Assembly: GCA_900540625.1 (NCBI GenBank) | Contig: UQGP01000024.1 | Location: forward strand, 1 to 36,922 | Length of the DNA: 36,922 bases | DNA from: an uncultured Porphyromonadaceae bacterium | Lineage (GTDB): Bacteria; Bacteroidota; Bacteroidia; Bacteroidales; Muribaculaceae | Direction: 5' to 3' | Shown here: positions 34,097-36,922 of the stretch, in pieces | Position numbering within the stretch: position 1 is the stretch's first letter | Layout: each line of letters starts with the position of its first letter | Position numbers and translations under genes: made by a program | The notes under the pieces: generated by a model | Told to the model about the DNA's origin: nothing | The model's input: only the letters and a program-made list of their open reading frames with translations | The model's database searches: none

Positions 34097-36226
34097 TCAT
34101 ATCGTTACGGTGAGTGTGAAACGGTAGTTGCGCTTGGGCATGGGGTAGTTGATGATGACGTCATAGTCCTGGGACAACAGGTTGTTGATTTCGACGGTGG
34201 CGCGAAGGCCTACTTTGCCGATGGTGAAGTCGCGCGTCAGCGATACATCGCTGGTGTACCAGGGCTGTGTATAGTTGTAGCGGATGTTTTCCTGCTGGTT
34301 GTAGCGCTCGCCTACGTATATGAAACTGTAGTTGAGGTTCCATCGACGCCATGCGATATTGGCTATGGCACTTCCGCTGTGGTGCGGTATGTATGGGATT
34401 TGGTCGCGATAGTAGTTGTCCTCGGGATTGGTGATATCTATGGCGCGCTGCCAGGTGTATTGCAGGCGCAGGGTGATGTCCATATCGCGGCGCGGGGTGA
34501 CGGTGGCGGCGGCGCTGATGTCAACTCCGCGGATGTCTACGAGGCCCAGATTGAGCATCGTCCAACGGAATTGCTGTCCCTTGGGGTAGGCCACAATCTT
34601 GTCGTGTACCTTGTTGTAATATCCGTCGGCACTGAATTTGACGGACGACAGCAGCGAGTGGCGGCGTGTGTGGTCGTACACGATGCCGACATTGTACTGG
34701 GTGACTCGTTCGGGATTGAGCTTGGAATTGCCCATATCGGCGTAATACAAGTCGTTGAACGTGGGCATACGGAACGAACGCTTGTAGAAGGCGCGCAGCG
34801 ACAGCATATCGGAGCCACGCTCGTTCTTGGTGTCTACAAAAGCGTAGGAGGCATACACGGCCGGAGTGAACACGTGCTTTGTGGGAGGATCCTGAACTTC
34901 CTCGAGCATATCGCGTACAAAGGTGCCCAAGGCTGAAGCCTGCCCCTTGAAGCGGCCGAGGGTGACGGCGGTGGCGGCGGACAACAGATTGGAGTAGCGC
35001 ACGGGACGCACGAAGTCGTAGACATCCGCGTCAAGGCTGTTGTACATAAAGTCGTAGCTGGCCGATACTTCCCATTTGCCGGGTATGATGTCGTATTGGT
35101 TGGCCGTGGAAACGTAGACCTCGCGCTGGCGGTAGAGGTTGTCCACCTTGATTTGCTTGTCGTCATTGTTGACGTAGTGTGTGCGGTAGAAGGCGTACTT
35201 GGCGTTGGCCAGGGTGGTCCAGCGCCCGTATGTGGCACGCCAATGTCCTTGGATAAAGCTATTGGTGTCCCAAATGCGTTCGCCGCGCCGCCATACATTA
35301 TTGACGATAGCGCCGGGGATGCCTCGTTCGCTATTATAATTGTAGGCCTTGGCCATCCAATTGCCGTGCGATGTCTTGCCGAAGACCGAGGCCTCGAGGC
35401 GCGTGGCGTTGACGTCGCCGTTTTGGCGCGTGGCCGTGGTGTCATAAGCCACTTCGCCGGCGGGGTTGACGCGACGATAGCGGAATTTGTATTTGCCGGA
35501 CGAATTGAGCCATTCGGCACTGAGCGAGGCGCTTACGCGGCGAGACAACTTGAGCTGAACCAAAGCCGAGGGATTGATGAGGTCAAAACTGCCGGTGCGT
35601 ACTGCCGCGCGGGCGTGGTATGTCTCATCGCCCTTAAATTGTGGCACGGCGGTGCGCATATATATTGTACCGGCGTTGCCGAAGTCGCGTGCCGGCTGCA
35701 GTATCTGACTTTTTTGTCCGTTGTACAGCGACAGAGCCTCCATATTGTCCAGCGAGAATTGCCCGAGGTCTATCTGCCCGTTCTGGGCATTGCCCAAGGC
35801 TACACCATCGTATACCACGCCGGTGTGATTGGTGCCCATCGAACGTATATTGACGGTCTTGATGCCGCCGACGCCGCCGTAATCCTTGACCTGTACGCCC
35901 GAGAAGTAGCGCAAGGCATCAGCCACGCTGTTGCTGGACAGACGGCGAAGCTCCTCACCGGCAAGTGTCTGCACCGGAATGATTTCGGTGGGCTCCCACG
36001 GGCGGCGCGTGGTTACTATCAGCTCGTGCAGCGACTGGATGCTGTCGCTCCATGCCATCGAGCGTGCAATGGTGGCGGCGCTGTCGCGCTCGACCAAGAC
36101 CGATGAAGCCCCTTCGGGTTTTTGTGCGTACACGCCGGTGGCGGCTGCAAAAGCGAGGACGGCCGCCACGCATACTCGGCGGCATACGCGGTGTTCTTTC
36201 AAAAATGTCTTAGATGTTTGTGGCAT
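34097..36226 (-). CDS. btuB: TonB-dependent vitamin B12/corrinoid transporter
   Basis: 709 residues. Signal peptide 1-34 ending GVYAQ. A plug domain about 75-190: ELIVTTRRPWEPTEIIPVQTL, the typical SVADALRYFSGVQVKDYGG, IRSMGTNHTGVVYDGV. The rest is a 22-strand barrel, closing with a strand RNYRFTLTVTI. Repeated aromatic/polar alternation throughout fits outer membrane strands. Length and plug fit BtuB, and the cobalamin riboswitch directly upstream makes the substrate a corrinoid. Energy comes from TonB-ExbBD, not encoded here; the inner-membrane BtuCDF genes are also outside this window. Start: ATG at 36226, which gives the signal peptide; the frame is open far upstream through the riboswitch. 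The leader between riboswitch and start is about 205 bases. Confidence 0.92.
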   Translation of the reverse strand: MPQTSKTFLKEHRVCRRVCVAAVLAFAAATGVYAQKPEGASSVLVERDSAATIARSMAWSDSIQSLHELIVTTRRPWEPTEIIPVQTLAGEELRRLSSNSVADALRYFSGVQVKDYGGVGGIKTVNIRSMGTNHTGVVYDGVALGNAQNGQIDLGQFSLDNMEALSLYNGQKSQILQPARDFGNAGTIYMRTAVPQFKGDETYHARAAVRTGSFDLINPSALVQLKLSRRVSASLSAEWLNSSGKYKFRYRRVNPAGEVAYDTTATRQNGDVNATRLEASVFGKTSHGNWMAKAYNYNSERGIPGAIVNNVWRRGERIWDTNSFIQGHWRATYGRWTTLANAKYAFYRTHYVNNDDKQIKVDNLYRQREVYVSTANQYDIIPGKWEVSASYDFMYNSLDADVYDFVRPVRYSNLLSAATAVTLGRFKGQASALGTFVRDMLEEVQDPPTKHVFTPAVYASYAFVDTKNERGSDMLSLRAFYKRSFRMPTFNDLYYADMGNSKLNPERVTQYNVGIVYDHTRRHSLLSSVKFSADGYYNKVHDKIVAYPKGQQFRWTMLNLGLVDIRGVDISAAATVTPRRDMDITLRLQYTWQRAIDITNPEDNYYRDQIPYIPHHSGSAIANIAWRRWNLNYSFIYVGERYNQQENIRYNYTQPWYTSDVSLTRDFTIGKVGLRATVEINNLLSQDYDVIINYPMPKRNYRFTLTVTI

Positions 36227-36430
36227 CTGACGAATGTGTTGTGCTCCTTCCGCAGTGGCGGACAAGGGAGTGGGTGAAACATGTCGCAGATGCTGTTGCC
36301 GCATCCTCCGGAACGGACGGCGCGCAATGCGCCGATATTCCCGGTAGGAATTTCGGGTCTGATGAGACTCTGAGCTCGTCCTCGCAAGCCGGCGTCGCTG
36401 TGACGCCCTTGGCAGAGCATCGGCGTTTTT

Positions 36431-36632
36431 GCTCCCAGGCAGGTCTTCTGACTCACCTCCGACAGGCTTCGGACGCCTTCCCGTACCGCCTGCGGCGGTA
36501 TAGTGGCTTATGTCCGAGGTCGTGCCAATGTGCTGACGCACAGCGGCGTGAGGCTCACAGCAGCGGGACTGTCCGGGATTTGCACCCGATTCCCTTTTAA
36601 GCACGGCGCAATGGCCGCGCACCTGTTTGCGC
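36431..36632 (-). promoter_or_regulatory. Cobalamin riboswitch
   Basis: Read on the minus strand: AACAGGTGC, AAAGGGAATCGGGTGCAAAT, CCCGGACAGTCCCGCTGCTGTGAG (the B12 box core), GCCACT, GGGAAGGC, and GTGAGTCAGAAGACCTGCC with the final CCTG pairing with the initial CAGG to close P1. These are the conserved elements of the adenosylcobalamin riboswitch in the right order. It controls btuB and presumably the six genes behind it, shutting them off when cobalamin is plentiful. The 3' end lies about 205 bases before btuB. Confidence 0.93.
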
Positions 36633-36634
36633 CG

Positions 36635-36665
36635 CAAAGTTACGACTTCCCCTCCAATTATCAAA
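36635..36665 (-). promoter_or_regulatory. Bacteroidetes promoter of the corrinoid locus
   Basis: Minus strand: TTTG (36665-36662), 19 bases, TAACTTTG (36642-36635): an exact -33/-7 match. Transcription would begin at about 36628-36630, at the very start of the riboswitch, as expected. Confidence 0.75.
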
Positions 36666-36922
36666 GAAAAATTTCCGTAATTCGCTCTCCATTCCTGATC
36701 TGCCTACTGTTTATTTGTGTTATTTATCTGATTGCCATTATTTTACCTCCTATAAGTTTGGCCGTTTTTTTGGAGTCTCCACGGGCGAAGCTCTTCCGCG
36801 TATTAGCTTCCTGCTGCGCGAGGGCAGTGTATTGCGTCCCTGACGAGCCGTCATTTCGATGCAGGCGCAATATTGTCCTAAATAAAATCGAAAAAAAGAA
36901 AAAGGAAGTAGTCACTAAGGCA
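36666..36922. other. Right edge without recognisable gene
   Basis: No credible coding region, repeat or RNA. Only a short low-complexity frame exists on the minus strand. Confidence 0.4.

Noticed and set aside
34005..34100. btuG starting at the ATG that overlaps the btuB stop
   Set aside because: It would place 32 polar residues before the signal peptide. Kept only as a possible coupling site; 34004 is the better start.
36724..36915. 63-codon minus-strand frame at the right edge
   Set aside because: Low-complexity start, no homology I can recognise, and not a plausible continuation of a neighbouring gene.
1..36922. CRISPR arrays, tRNA or rRNA genes, insertion sequences
   Set aside because: I looked for regularly spaced repeats, cloverleaf-like segments, rRNA signatures and transposases with terminal repeats, and found none.

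Overview
The window looks like a chromosomal segment of a gut Bacteroidales bacterium, most plausibly from the Muribaculaceae/Prevotella side of the order. Evidence: promoters of the Bacteroidetes type (TTTG, about 19-20 bases, TAnnTTTG), several secreted proteins ending in a short type IX secretion (T9SS) sorting tail of the form YFNLQG-R-----LTPGIYVRRQG-K--KV, BspA-like leucine-rich repeats, surface lipoproteins, and a cobalamin uptake locus of the Bacteroidetes BtuB/BtuG kind. The species assignment is inference; no rRNA or tRNA gene was seen.

Layout. (1) 0.4-6.9 kb, plus strand: a compact histidine utilisation operon, ftcD-hutU-hutH-hutI, turning histidine into glutamate and passing the formimino carbon to tetrahydrofolate. 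A small membrane-anchored protein with GY repeats follows. (2) 7.5-9.6 kb, minus strand: an AT-richer AAA ATPase of the DUF4143 group with its own promoter and a dyad in its leader, and a GNAT acetyltransferase. (3) 9.7-14.3 kb, minus strand: a 1550-residue secreted protein combining a TolB-like propeller, a C39-like cysteine peptidase domain, Ig-like modules, two further propellers and a T9SS tail. (4) 14.8-16.0 kb, plus strand: an overlapping phosphoribosyltransferase/HAD phosphatase pair. (5) 21.3-15.9 kb, minus strand: neuC-, neuA- and CBS-nucleotidyltransferase genes of nonulosonic acid (sialic/legionaminic acid type) activation, followed in the same direction by obgE and menA. (6) 21.4-22.5 kb: a small exported protein that looks like a guanine deaminase/TadA fold stripped of its zinc ligands, and a decayed XRE regulator gene with two amber codons. 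(7) 22.7-24.1 kb, plus strand: a beta-helix surface lipoprotein.

(8) 36.7-24.2 kb, minus strand: the most striking region, an approximately 12 kb locus. It opens with a Bacteroidetes promoter and a well-formed cobalamin riboswitch, then btuB (TonB-dependent transporter), btuG (surface lipoprotein propeller), a second surface lipoprotein, a BtuG-like propeller protein with a T9SS tail, another T9SS-tailed protein, a BspA-LRR/propeller fusion with a T9SS tail, and a second BtuG-like propeller protein closely similar to the first. It closes with an intrinsic terminator. All seven genes face the same way, three junctions are overlapping or very short, and no other strong promoter was noticed inside. 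I infer an expanded, B12-repressed corrinoid capture system in which T9SS-exported propellers supplement the lipoprotein BtuG. The corrinoid link is strong for btuB and btuG, and inferred from position and family resemblance for the others.
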